Assembly: GCA_007922225.1 (NCBI GenBank)
Contig: ML680053.1
Span: forward strand, 3,691,660-3,755,659
Source of the DNA: Emydura subglobosa
Taxonomy: Eukaryota > Chordata > Testudines > Chelidae
Length of the DNA: 64,000 nucleotides
Direction of reading: 5' to 3'
Below are positions 52,901-62,043 of the stretch, in pieces (the stretch's first letter is position 1; every line of letters begins with the position of its first letter). A program made the translations under genes and the position numbers. Under the pieces are notes generated by a model. The model was not told the DNA's origin and searched no databases. It saw only the letters and a program-made list of their open reading frames with translations.

Positions 52901-53245
52901 TCTCCAAGTTTCAGTGCCATATAGTAAGACAGAATTCTCAATGGTGTTAAATATTCTAAGTTTAGTTCAGAGGACAAGGTTTCTGTTTCTCCAGGTCAGT
53001 TTTAGGGTTGCAAAGGCATGTCTGGTTTTTGCTAATCTGGCTTTAATGTCTCCGTCTGTCCCATCTGTTATGCTTACAATGCTATCACAATGTGCAAATT
53101 ATCAGACTTATTCTGTATCCGTCCCAGAAAGCATTATTGGTGTTTCTTGTGTGTTGCGTCTCGTGGTTTTTGTTTTTTCTGTGTTGATTTTCAGCCACAT
53201 TAACTATGCGTAGGTTTGGAGATCATTTGTTTTAGCACCTATATC

Positions 53246-53384
53246 CAGGGGTGCTGGAACAATTTTTATAGTGAGGGTGCTGACTGCCACTGAACCAAAC
53301 AGTAAACCCTGTATATAATGGAAACCACTTCAAGCCAGGGGATTCGGCAGCGCACGCCCCAACCCCCCTCTTCCAGCACCTATG
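53246..53384. mobile_element. Non-autonomous hAT element, 139 bp
   Basis: Left end caggggtgctggaac; right end cttccagcacctatg, complementary except for a few bases. Flanked by cctatatc (53,238-53,245) and tctatatc (53,385-53,392), an 8-bp target duplication with one change. It lies inside the reverse-transcriptase region of the non-LTR element and is therefore younger than that element. Confidence 0.85.
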
Positions 53385-53401
53385 TCTATATCTCTGTGGT
53401 A

Positions 53402-54165
53402 GATGTCATCTGTGAAGTCGAGGTTTTCTAGCTTCTTTGTGAAAGTCCTTTGTATGCCCCTTGGTTGTTCTGTGGTCTTTCTCATTACCTAATCGGTTAC
53501 CAGTAGGAAGTTCATAGACAACGTAAGACATCCTTGTCCGATGCTAGTAGTTTCCTTGAATGGCTTAGTCAGTTTGTTATGCATAATTTGGCATGTCATA
53601 TTTTCATAGAAGCTCTGAATAATATTCACACATTCCTAGGGGATTCCACAGTGGCTTCTATAAGACTGTCTGTTGTGTCAAAGGCTTTTTGGAAATCTAC
53701 AAAATTCATGGAACGCGATGACTGCCGTTCAGTTGTCAGTTCTATGATGATACGTAGGGTTACTATGTGATCTCTACATGATTTCTCCTGTCTGAACCCT
53801 GCCTGTTCTGGCCATAGCCTTAAATCTACTGCTTTATTTAGTCTGTCTAGGATAATGCCCCTCCAGTTTTTGCACTGGTAGAGGTCTCCTGTCTTTGTCA
53901 GCTTTACTGTTTTACCGTTTTCCCACTCATTTGTTTTTTGGGGTTTTTTTTTCCCCCCATATCTCTTGTAAGAGGTCTATCAAAATGACTACTGTGTTCT
54001 TTGAATATGCCTTAAGGACCCGGATGTTGTGGGGACTTTGTGACTTTCCACTTGTTAATTGATGGACTGCCCTCTCTACTTCTACTCTAGTGATAGGTCC
54101 TAGTTTGACATTAAGATCTTCTTCTCCTTCTGGGTCTGGGAGGGTTGACCAGTAATTCTCCATTA
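53402..54165 (-). pseudogene. Reverse transcriptase remnant
   Basis: The 78-codon frame at 54,163-53,927 (PDPEGEEDLNVKLGPI, then EVERAVHQLTSGKSQSP and LLQEIWGEKKTPKN) is the start of the RT ('v..Ai..lk.gKa.GpD.i', 'l...iW..e..P.dW'). In other frames come LWPEQAGFRQEKSC ('eqaGFR...sc'), MNFVDFQKAFDT ('..fiDf.KAFD') and TSIGQGCLTLSMNFLL ('gvrQGc.lSp.lF'). LDFTDDI at about 53,402-53,422 is the catalytic box with both aspartates kept. Frameshifts, stops and the hAT insertion break it. Confidence 0.8.
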
Positions 54166-54489
54166 AATTGTTGACTAAAGTACTGCCATCATGTACTGAA
54201 TTGTTCTGATATTTTCATTGTTAAATTACCCTCTTGTGTTGATTGGTGTTGATTGGTGTTTATTTTTCCTGACAACTGTCTAGTGATGTTGTACAGTGTC
54301 TTCGTGTAATTTTGTGCTGATGCAATCTGTGTATTTGTTGCCATTTTGACTATAAAATCTTGTTTGTCTTTCCTGGCATTTTTCTTGACCTCTTTGTTCT
54401 TTGCATCATATTCCTCCCAGAGTTGCTCTTTGTGTTCTTGTTCTTGCTTTATTTAGTTTCAGTTTAATTTTACATCTGTCTTCTATTTT

Positions 54490-54855
54490 CTACCATGTAT
54501 CCTCAGACAACCATTCACTGTGGTGTTTTTTTCTGAATCCCAGTACTTTTTCACAGGTTTTGGTGAAGGTTTCCTTTACACATTTCCATTTGCCTTTTAC
54601 AGTTCTATCGTCTTCATCTTCAAGCACTAGGGACCTGTTTGCTAGTGCAGTTCTAAACTTTTGTTGTGGTGGTGTCTGTTTCAACATGGTGACGTTATAA
54701 TGTGGGCACCTCTGTTGTACAATTCTTATTTTTATTCTCAATTTAGCTGCCACACTAATGCATGCTCTGTTCTCGCATCTACCCCATTCCTGCTATGTAT
54801 GTCATCTAAAGTTCTTCTCCATTTGGACCGAATTGTAATGTGATCATGTGATGTG
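54490..54855 (-). pseudogene. Endonuclease C-terminus and linker remnant
   Basis: HDHITIRSKWRRTLDDIHS carries the Asp-His near the end of an apurinic-type endonuclease ('NQIDHI.i...wr.sl.Dvr'). It is followed in the same or next frames by AKLRIKIRI, then LANRSLVLEDEDDRTVKGKWKCVKETF and CEKVLGFRKKHHSEWLSEDTW. This linker between endonuclease and RT is typical of this element type ('W..ik.a..e.a.e.LG..k....eWis..tw'). Frameshifts separate the pieces. The N-terminal part of the same domain is at 57,921-58,610, beyond the Gypsy insertion. Confidence 0.8.
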
Positions 54856-54860
54856 GCATT

Positions 54861-55340
54861 CCAGCCCTGCCCTGGCTTAGTGGGGGTTAATGACACACTG
54901 CAGGCTGATAGGCCACGCCCCTCCACCTTTGCTGGGCATGCTCAGCCTGGGAGCAAGGTATAAAAGGAAGCAACCCAGCTCAGTCTGGGCTGGCTGCCGA
55001 GGAGGGAGGACGCAGAGCAGCGGATCTCTACAGGAAGCGGCTGCAGACTCTGACCCCAAACTGAAGGCATGTTGTCCCCTGGGCAGATTCTAGGTCGGCA
55101 GATGAACCCATGGAAGGGACTGAACCACCAGGAGCAGCAGCAGCTGAGGACCCCAGATAATCAGGGATCAGTGCCACAGGAGACAGGGTAGGGAGTAGCC
55201 CAGGGAGAATCAGGGAGCCAATCAACATGTTTTAAGAGGATCCCTGTGGATTCAGTGGTACGTAACCCCTCCAGTGAGAGCCCCTGGGTCCTACACCCCC
55301 CTAGGCAGCGTCCCACTCCTCCAAAGGGTCACTAGGCCAC
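54861..55340 (+). repeat. Gypsy 5' LTR
   Basis: Collinear with the LTR at about 1.9 kb (shared gctgggcatgctc, equal spacing to TATA, then cccagctcagt and gccgaggaggga). The boundary with the leader near 55,340 is uncertain. Two related phrases (cactaggccacgctgccctg at 55,331 and tactaggccatgctgccctg at 55,379) occur in tandem around there. Confidence 0.65.
54959..54966 (+). promoter_or_regulatory. TATA box of the Gypsy LTR
   Basis: tataaaag within gcaaggtataaaaggaagc, 28 bases from the start of gctgggcatgctc, the same offset as in the 1.9-kb LTR. Confidence 0.55.
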
Positions 55341-55519
55341 GCTGCCCTGACTGAGAAGTCTGCTTTATTGACTCCAGCTACTAGGCCATGCTGCCCTGAC
55401 TGGAACGACCGCTATGTTGTCTTGGGCCATTGGTCTGTATGCCCACTTTTGGTAATCAGGGTCGCTAACAGGAGACTTAACTGGTGTCTCTACAGCTTTT
55501 CTCTGCCTTCCCAGCATAC

Positions 55520-56215
55520 GTGATCTGATGCCTGAGTTGCGACAGCTGCCCACTGGTCCCCCCAGAACACTGGGCCCCCTACTAGCACCTTATTTGACCA
55601 CCTGCCATAAATGTGACTGGCACGAGGCCTTGGATTACACCCGAGTGAAAGCTGCCATTTTAGATCAAACAGGCATCACCCCGGCGATCTAGCGACAAGA
55701 GTTCCGCAAAGAACGTTACCCACCTGGAGCTCGGACCTGGGCCGTGTCCCAATGCTTGCAGGACCATTGTTGGTGGTGGCTAGCCCCTGAGAACTTAACA
55801 GGTTCCCAGGTGGCAGAGGCAGTGGTCCTAGAACAATTCATGTAGATGCTGCCAGTCTGGGGAAAAGAATGGGTGCGGTGCCATATCCCCATGGCCCTTG
55901 TCCAAAGCAGTCTCATTAATGGAAGATAAGTAGGCCGCAGCAGACTCGGAGCAACCCCACCCAAACCCAGGGGTACGGCTGGACAGAGCTGGAACCCCGC
56001 TCACGGGCGATTGAGACCCAAGGTAGAAAGGTCTTGGGACCAACCTAACATCTCCAGGCCCCCACTGGCCACTTGGGGGAGCAGGGCAACACATCCAACC
56101 CTGGGGGGGAAGCTTTCCTGCACAACTCAGGCATTCCTGGACCCAGCCCAAAGAGCTCAAGGGTCACTGCTATGCGTGTGGGCAGGAGGGGCACTTTTGG
56201 AGTGACTGTCCCTTC
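55520..56215 (+). pseudogene. Gypsy Gag remnant: SCAN-like capsid and CCHC knuckle
   Basis: In one frame with stops, VKAAILDQTGITP, RQEFRKERYPPGARTW, AVSQCLQDHCWWWL and VAEAVVLEQFM follow the SCAN domain pattern ('vr.aiLd..gl.pE.yRqrFR...y.....pr...q.L.dl...WL.Pe..t..qv.e.lvLEQFl..LP'). SCAN domains of host zinc-finger proteins are thought to derive from the capsid of Gmr1-like elements, so this is expected. At 56,168-56,209 the frame reads CYACGQEGHFWSDC, a complete C-X2-C-X4-H-X4-C zinc knuckle for RNA binding. Stops after ITPAI and at QFM* inactivate it. Confidence 0.8.
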
Positions 56216-56275
56216 ATGGGTTGCACCTATGGGCAAGGGTGGATGGCAGACCACCAGGCCCGAAGAAGGTATCTG

Positions 56276-56400
56276 GCTAAGCTACTGGTATCTGTACGGG
56301 TAAATGGCACTCTGCAGACAGTCCTCATTGATTTGGGATGTAGCCAGATTGGTCTGGGCCAACCTGATGGTTTCTCCTGACACCGTGGGAGAACCCGTAT
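56276..56400 (+). pseudogene. Gypsy aspartic protease remnant
   Basis: LVSVRVNGTLQTVLIDLGCSQ begins directly after the knuckle. The active-site triplet, normally Asp-Ser/Thr-Gly, reads Asp-Leu-Gly (56,330-56,338), which would abolish catalysis. 'NG....liDsG.s' is the usual protease start of Gypsy elements. The reading frame soon decays. Confidence 0.7.
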
Positions 56401-56939
56401 ATATGCAATGCATCCATGGAGAGGTATGACTGTACCCCACTGACAGAGTCTGCCTGGTAGTCAAGAGCCATGAGGAAGAGTGCCAGATGGGCTTAGCTCT
56501 GGCCCTAGCATACCCCATGGTACTAGGATGGGACTGGCCCTGGTTCCAGGAAGTTCTGGGGGGCTGTAGCAGTTGACATAGAAAAGATGAGTGAACTTCA
56601 CCTGAACTGGTGAAGAGGTTACTCCTGGGTACAAACAACCAGATGACTCAGAGGAGGGTCCCTCAACCCAGGCCAGGAGTCCCTTGCAAACTCAAATGGG
56701 GTTGGCCCCATGGAAGATGGTGACCCAGAATGACTAGCAGTGAATAGAGACTTTCTCCTGAAGCAGAGGTAAGACCCAATCCTTAGCCAGGCATGGGAGC
56801 AAATTCAAGATGAGGATCCACCAGCTGACCCAGGCCCAATATGTTTCTGAGGACTTTATTGGGTGACTCAGATGCCCCAGACAGGAGAGTAATTCCGTCA
56901 GCTGTTAGTACTCCATCAGTTCTGTTGCAATTAGCCTAC

Positions 56940-57480
56940 TCTGTACCCTAGGCTGGGCATATGGGGTGGGAGAAGATTTTGCAATGGGTGGTGTTGAGGT
57001 TTTTCTGGCTGGGGATACACCAGGAAGAGTGAGACTTTTGTGCCTCTTGTCCCGAATGCCAGTGGGCTAGCCCGAAGGGGATATGGAAGGCACCTCTGGT
57101 CCTACTCCCAGTGGTTGGGGTCCTCTTTCAGAGGATTGGCTTAGACTTGGTGAGACCTTTGGAGAAGAGCGTATCGGTGTTCTGGTACATCCTGGTGGTA
57201 GTTGACTACATGACTAGCCACCCGGAGGTGGTCCCACTATGAACCACCACAGCCCCTGCTCTAGCCGCAGAACTCCGACTGTGGGACAAATGTCTCATCT
57301 AAAGTGATGGCCAAACTATGTCGCCTCCTAGATATCTGAGCTCTCTGGACATCAGTCTATCACCCACAGAGCGATGGGGTAGTCGACAGATTCAGCGATT
57401 CCCTGAAATTACTTAGGAAATTTGTGAACGATGACCCCTGTCACTGGGACAGATTATTACCCGCACGGGGGGGAAGGGGT
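56940..57480 (+). pseudogene. Gypsy integrase: zinc-binding and catalytic core remnant
   Basis: The zinc-binding part shows AGHMGWEKIL, WLGIHQEE and FCASCPECQWA (H-H...C-X2-C). The core has IGLDLVRPL with the first catalytic Asp at 57,144-57,146. VVDYMTSHPEVVPL follows, then a jump of about 15 residues, and DCGTNVSSKV with the second Asp at 57,277-57,279. VYHPQSDGVVDRFS has Asp at 57,385-57,387 where the third acidic residue Glu would be. Stops interrupt IHQEE*D and VPL*TT. Inactive by these and by the deletion. Confidence 0.8.
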
Positions 57481-57890
57481 CAAAACTACAGATGTTTGAA
57501 CCTGGGGACAAGGTCTTACTTCTAGTGCCATCCTTGGAGTCAAAACTGCTCCCCAAGTGGCAGGGGCCATTTGAAATTGTCCGATGTACGGGGCCCATGG
57601 ACTATGAAGTCCGACTCCCCGGGCAGCGAAAAGACCTCCGCATATACCATGTAAACCTCTTAAAAGCATGGAAGGTGCATGAGGGGCTGGTAATTGCTCC
57701 CTCCCCTCCCAGAATCCGAATTGGGGCTGCTGGCCCGTGGACCCTCCAACCTGGCACCGGTCAGAGTGGGGCAGGATTTAATCCCGGAACAACAAGCAAG
57801 TCTACAACAGTTGGTCCAGGACTTCCCTGCTGTTTTTTTTGTCCCATCTCAGAAGAACGAATATTACTAGCCATCACATAGACACCCCTC
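57481..57890 (+). pseudogene. Gypsy integrase C-terminus and lead to reverse transcriptase
   Basis: An open frame of 129 codons starts FEPGDKVLLLVPSLE and contains KLLPKWQGPFEIVRC, the GPY/F module of Gypsy integrases, then DYEVRLPGQRKD and YHVNLLKAW. A frame change then leads to LIPEQQASLQQLV and QDFPAVF (from about 57,779), and later HIDTPPGH, the stretch just before the RT palm in this family. The RT palm itself never appears: the element stops at the 57,930 junction. Integrase followed directly by the RT lead fixes the domain order. Confidence 0.8.
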
Positions 57891-57935
57891 CTGGGCATAC
57901 CAGCCCCATGACAGATCAGTTTAGCTCCCTATTCT

Positions 57936-58610
57936 GTGGCCTGGTGACATCCAAGCTGTCTTGTGAATAGAATGGTGAGGGAAAATAGTTCCTCCATGGA
58001 CTAGGTCATCCACTCCACCAAAATTTGCAAACATTTTATCATTTGTGCTCATTTTACTGAGGCCTTGTTTCCCCATAATTGCTTCCCTACTGGTGTTTTT
58101 GCTCTTCAGTTTAGCATTCATGTCTCCAATTACTAGGAGCATATCCCTTTTTGGGACCTTGTCTTCTATATTCTGAAACTGTTCATAGCAGTTTTCTTTT
58201 TTCTCTTAGCTGGCATAGCATTAATAATGGACAGTTTCTGGAACTTTGATGGAAATCATGCTATTCTAATTCTTTGTTCACTGGTTTTGCAAAATCTATC
58301 AGACTTTTAGCTGCCCTTCTTGATAGCATTAGACCCATGCCATCTCTGTGTATGGTCATTGGCATTTGGTTACCAAGAAGATAGCAGGATGTGTCCAATT
58401 GACAGTTATTTGTCCTGATGTTACCAGTCTCACTTCAGTTAGGCCTGGTACATCTAGTTTGTATCTGTCCATTTCTTTTGTTACTTGGGCAATTTCAGCC
58501 AACTTGTGTAGTAGCCACTTGTTCCATGCACTGATTTCAGTTATGGATTTAGGAGAGAGGACATTTGTCAGCGGAGTGGCTTCCTTGTAGTCTCTCTAAG
58601 TCGTAACAGG
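57936..58610 (-). pseudogene. Apurinic-type endonuclease, N-terminal part
   Basis: In the frame from 58,142, LLVIGDMNAKLKSKN carries the GD-N-A active-site motif ('lvmGDfNAkvG.dn'). It is followed by MGKQGLSKMS, HGGTIFPHHSIHKTAW and MSPGH ('GkhGlG..N.ng', 'GGT.FpHk.iHk.TW.SPd'). Upstream short frames give the N-terminus (degenerate 'wNvrT', 'LSEVRW', 'HRDGMGLMLSRRAAKSLI', 'iqvYAPT'-like). The endonuclease nicks target DNA to prime reverse transcription. The domain is interrupted right after MSPGH by the Gypsy element, and stops are present upstream. Confidence 0.85.
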
Positions 58611-58930
58611 TTGAGTTGAGTTTGAGAGGAGCCCTAGTACAGGCTCCGATGGCAGCTTTGTTTTTTACAGAAGCGGTTCATTCGTACGCTCCCAATCCCC
58701 TACCAGGAAAAGCAGTGGACTTGCCTTTAGTCTGGCACCTACCTTCGACCCGTATGGTGTGGGCAGCCCTCCCAGTTATAGCTCCTGCCAGCATAGTTCT
58801 CAGGGTTGTGAGAGCAGGCAGTCGTCCCCACCAAAGCACAGTCTGTAGGGAAGGATTTATGTTATCGACAAAGATATATGTTACTGTCGATGACCTTATG
58901 GGGAGGAGAAATTGTTCGCTTTAGCTTGTT
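57936..58930 (-). mobile_element. Non-LTR retrotransposon, 5' part, reverse strand
   Basis: Continuation of the element at 52,440-54,860 on the other side of the Gypsy insertion. It holds the N-terminal two thirds of the endonuclease (58,610 down to 57,936) and an upstream stretch (58,930-58,611) with no clear domain. The region 58,851-58,930 resembles the element's own 3' end at 52,447-52,520 in the same orientation. Confidence 0.75.
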
Positions 58931-60724
58931 TACATGACTCCCTCCTGCACCGCTACTCTCCACTTACGCAGTCCTATGTTTTCTTCTTCTAGCTGAACTG
59001 AGCAAGTGGCATCTCCAGACACAAGTCTAAAACCACTGCAGCTAGATCCCTCATGTCTGTCTGATTTCACAGAATAGGTCTGATTTTCTTCTCATGTTCC
59101 TCTGACTTTACGGGAGTGGAACTCCACTACATCTGTGGAGCTACTCCAGCATAAGGGAGGTTCAGTTAGTCCTAACCACCACACTGTGCACTAAACAGCA
59201 GCTTTGCAGTAGGATGTTCTCTTTTTTTTTTTCAGCTGAGAGGAGACAGACCTATTCTCTTGCGTCACTCCCAGACTATTAAAGCCAGAGATACTTGGGT
59301 CCCGGTTTTCAGGTATCTTGGACACCCCATGTTCTCTTGAGGTTAATGGGAGCTGTGGATGTGCAGTGCCCTTGCTGTCTGTCTGTGTCAGTGCTTCATT
59401 TCAGCCAGAGGCCAGATTATTAGCCTTCCTCATATGAGGTAGCGTCTTTCTTCATGACTAGTCCCACTGAAATCAGTGGGAGGAACCCATTCATGGAGCA
59501 AGGTACTGTTCAAAGGATATCAAACTCTGGCCCAGCTGGAATAAGGAGCCTTGGCAGCCTGTGTCCTTCTCATATGTTTAAATGAGACATAAACACAGGA
59601 TGCAGGAGGATGCAGTGACTGCGTATGTAACAAGTAAACATTTAATAAGAGCATTTTTTGTTCATGTTTTAAAATCGCTTACAAAAGGAAATGGCCTATT
59701 TAAAGCCTGGCGTGGTGGTCGGAGTACACGAACAACAACAAAAGGCCCCACCCCCTCAGATGAGGGAGGGGCCACAGGACCCAGAGTTTATGTGATGGTA
59801 AGGGGAAAAGAACAAAAGGCAGAGACGAGGTTTAGATCATGGAGTCAAATGAAGGATCCAGGGGGGGGACATGAGAAGAGAAACTCCAGCAATGCCCCAA
59901 GAAAGAGTCCCTGGATTCCACACAGAGGTTGTTGTGTTTGCAGAACAGATACAGTCCAGACAGTGGTAGGGCAGGCTGCACTCAGGATACCCCAGCAATA
60001 TGCCTCATCCCTGTTCCAAAGGAACCGGCTCTGGGGGAAGAGAGTCATTTAGTCTCCTTGGCTCCTTCACTCTTTGGCTTCTGTGCTGAGACTGCTGGGA
60101 AAAATCAACAGTGGTGTTTTTTGTGAGGGGCACACCTAGTCATTGAGTGACACAGCCAGGTCATTTTACATAGACCACTAACCAGCCATCAGCGACTTTC
60201 AGAGCCAAGTGCACGGGCTAGAGTCAAACCAGCAGCTCTTTGGATGAAAGGCTGTAGAGCCTGTTACTGAGCCTCTGAGCCAGCCAGGCTCTTCCATTTG
60301 TGTTCTCCCCTATACGTTATTCATTTACGGTTGTGATATCACAGATTCTTTATTAAGATAAATGTTTCCCTGGGCTGTATTAGAAGAGCCCTGCAAACAG
60401 GCGACTATCCGCTTTGTATCCATCAACGATGTCTGTGGCTCAGATGTGGAAACAAATTTTATATCCATGCAGGGCTCTGTGTATTAGCATTTCTGCAGAT
60501 TACAATAGCCCAATTCTTCCCACGCAAGAGAAACATATGCAGCTAACACTTGGGCTTTGCAATAGGTGCCTTTGAAATTGCCCTGAAATCCTCATCACTG
60601 ATGACATGCAGCTCACTTATTATAATGATAATATTTATAATATTATAATTATAATATTTATGCACGAATAGCCTCTTCCAAACAAGAATCTCAGAGTGAG
60701 GAATTAGGTTCACGACACCTTAAA
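58931..60724. other. Unclassified DNA
   Basis: Nothing coding is supported. The 156-codon frame at 59,582-60,052 has no domain. A MITE-like palindromic scrap lies at about 59,290-59,370 (ggttttcaggtatcttggac, then gaggttaatgggagctg). AT-rich simple sequence (taatattta/tataat repeats) lies at 60,618-60,661. Confidence 0.45.
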
Positions 60725-60855
60725 GGTTAAGTGCTGTTATCTCCATTTTACAGGTGGGTAAAATGAGGCACAAGGCAGTGAGGCAACTCTTTCAAAGTCA
60801 GATTGTGACCAAGTGAGATGCAGAATACCTGACCCCCAGGCTTGTGCCTTAAATC
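60725..60855 (-). repeat. MIR, reverse strand
   Basis: aagtgctgttatctccattt, then tacaggtgggtaaaatgagg, cacaaggcagtgaggcaact and ctgacccccaggcttgtgcc are the antisense MIR core and flank. Confidence 0.8.
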
Positions 60856-61780
60856 TGTTAAAGTATTTGAAATGTCAAGTATGGAATAAGGCTTTCATTT
60901 TAACACCATTCCTTGTTCCCTTTCCCTTTGGCTGGAGAGCGTTTTTAGAAAGGAAAAACCCTTTTTTGACAATCTCTTAGATGGTATCAAAGATGGCCAT
61001 ACCTTTCCTTTTGGGGAGAAGGAGAGGAATTTAATTGAGATGTGTTGGAGTTGTTCTTGCTAACATCCAGTCCTGCTGCATCAAAGCTGCTGGTTGGGAT
61101 TCAGCTGGAGCTGGGAGTGCTGGCGATACCAACTGGAGCCTCTCTCTGGCGTGGTATGGTCAGGACATCTCTCAGGATCAGGATGACCAAGGTCTGGGGT
61201 CCCAGAAGATGGGGGTGTGTGGTGGCCATGATGGTAAAGCTTGCTCCAGTAGCCAATTTTTCTCTGCAGTCTCTTTCTTTAAGGGAGTGATGGGCAGAGC
61301 AGCCCTTCCCCTCATTATTTTATCCACCAATTAGGCCTAGTTTCCGACACCAACTCTGGTTTACTGATTTCTGGTTCCACACAGTTCTACTTTACTAGGC
61401 ATGATCTAAATACTGCTGTCGAGTTACATCAGGAGGCCTATTTGTTTGTACTAACTCAGTCTTTCTGTCTCCCCGTTGTACCTTTTCCCCATCAACATTT
61501 GTTAAAGGTTATTGTGAAATCTTACAAACTTACACTCATGTCTTACAGTTGTAATCACAATTAGAATAAATTGATAGGTCCAATTATTACAACAGTGGAC
61601 TTTTTTCCCCTGTATATCATCATATATGGAATCACAGTCCATCTTAAACAGAGATGTTATTTAAGGAAAATACCTATACCCTCAGACAATCAAGCAGGCT
61701 TCCCCACAGCTTGAGTTCCACTTTTGTCTCCTTTGTTTACCAGGTGAAAAGTTCCAAAGGGGTAGTCTGTATACAGCAAA
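60856..61780. other. Unclassified DNA
   Basis: No gene or repeat recognised. Confidence 0.45.
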
Positions 61781-62043
61781 AACAATGAGAGTCTTGTAGC
61801 ACCTTAAAGACTAACAAATTTCTGCAGGCATAAGCTTTCGTGGACTGCAACCCACTTCATCAGATGCATGAAATGGAAATCACGGATAGGAGGTGTGTAT
61901 ATATACACATCCAAGGGTAAGAAACATAACACGTGGGAGGGCAAGTGCTAACAAATTTCATGCAGTGGGTTGCAGCCCACGAAAGCTTATGCCTGCAGAA
62001 ATTTGTTAGTCTTTAAGGTGCTACAGGACTCTCGTTGTTTTTG
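61781..62043. mobile_element. Inverted repeat pair of a Penelope-like end
   Basis: Two opposed copies of one about 85-bp sequence. Left: caaaaacaatgagagtcttg, tagcaccttaaagactaaca, aatttctgcaggcataagct, ttcgtggactgcaacccac. Right (the complement, with few changes): gtgggttgcagcccacgaaa, gcttatgcctgcagaaattt, gttagtctttaaggtgctac, aggactctcgttgtttttg. The spacer is about 90 bp. I know this phrase as a very common reptile interspersed repeat and think it is a Penelope-like element end, but that assignment is from memory. No coding capacity is left. Confidence 0.55.

Larger units (their letters stand above)
52440..54860 (-). mobile_element. Non-LTR retrotransposon, 3' part, reverse strand
   Basis: The 3' two thirds of an endonuclease/reverse-transcriptase element whose 5' part continues at 57,930-58,930 beyond an inserted Gypsy element. 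Reading the minus strand from 54,855 downward: end of the endonuclease (HDHITIRSKWRRTLDDI), a linker, RT blocks, catalytic box, C-terminal domain and 3' end near 52,440. A 139-bp hAT element interrupts the RT at 53,246-53,384. All segments are collinear and on one strand, so this was one insertion. I call it RTE-like; the exact clade is not resolved. Confidence 0.8.
54861..57929 (+). mobile_element. Gmr1-like Gypsy (Ty3) element, 3'-incomplete
   Basis: A plus-strand LTR retrotransposon inserted in the endonuclease of the reverse-strand non-LTR element. Order: LTR/leader (54,861-55,500), SCAN-like Gag, CCHC knuckle, protease motif, integrase, then the lead into RT. RT, RNase H and 3' LTR are absent. 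The hexamer tgtggc stands on both sides (54,855-54,860 and 57,930-57,935), either a target duplication or junction microhomology. Integrase ahead of RT is a Ty1/copia-like order that I know for Gmr1-like Gypsy elements of vertebrates. All coding parts carry stops and indels. Confidence 0.85.

Noticed and set aside
55640..55920. SCAN-like blocks as part of a host SCAN zinc-finger gene
   Set aside because: They are followed by a retroviral-type CCHC knuckle, protease and integrase on the same strand, with stops inside. This is a Gypsy Gag, not a host zinc-finger protein.
57492..57881. 129-codon open frame as a possible host gene
   Set aside because: Its sequence is the integrase C-terminal GPY/F module of a Gypsy element (KWQGPFEIV, YHVNLLKAW), and it sits between other decayed parts of that element.
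61781..62043. Inverted repeat as a terminator or a microRNA precursor
   Set aside because: The arms are copies of a common interspersed repeat phrase; no evidence for a processed hairpin RNA.
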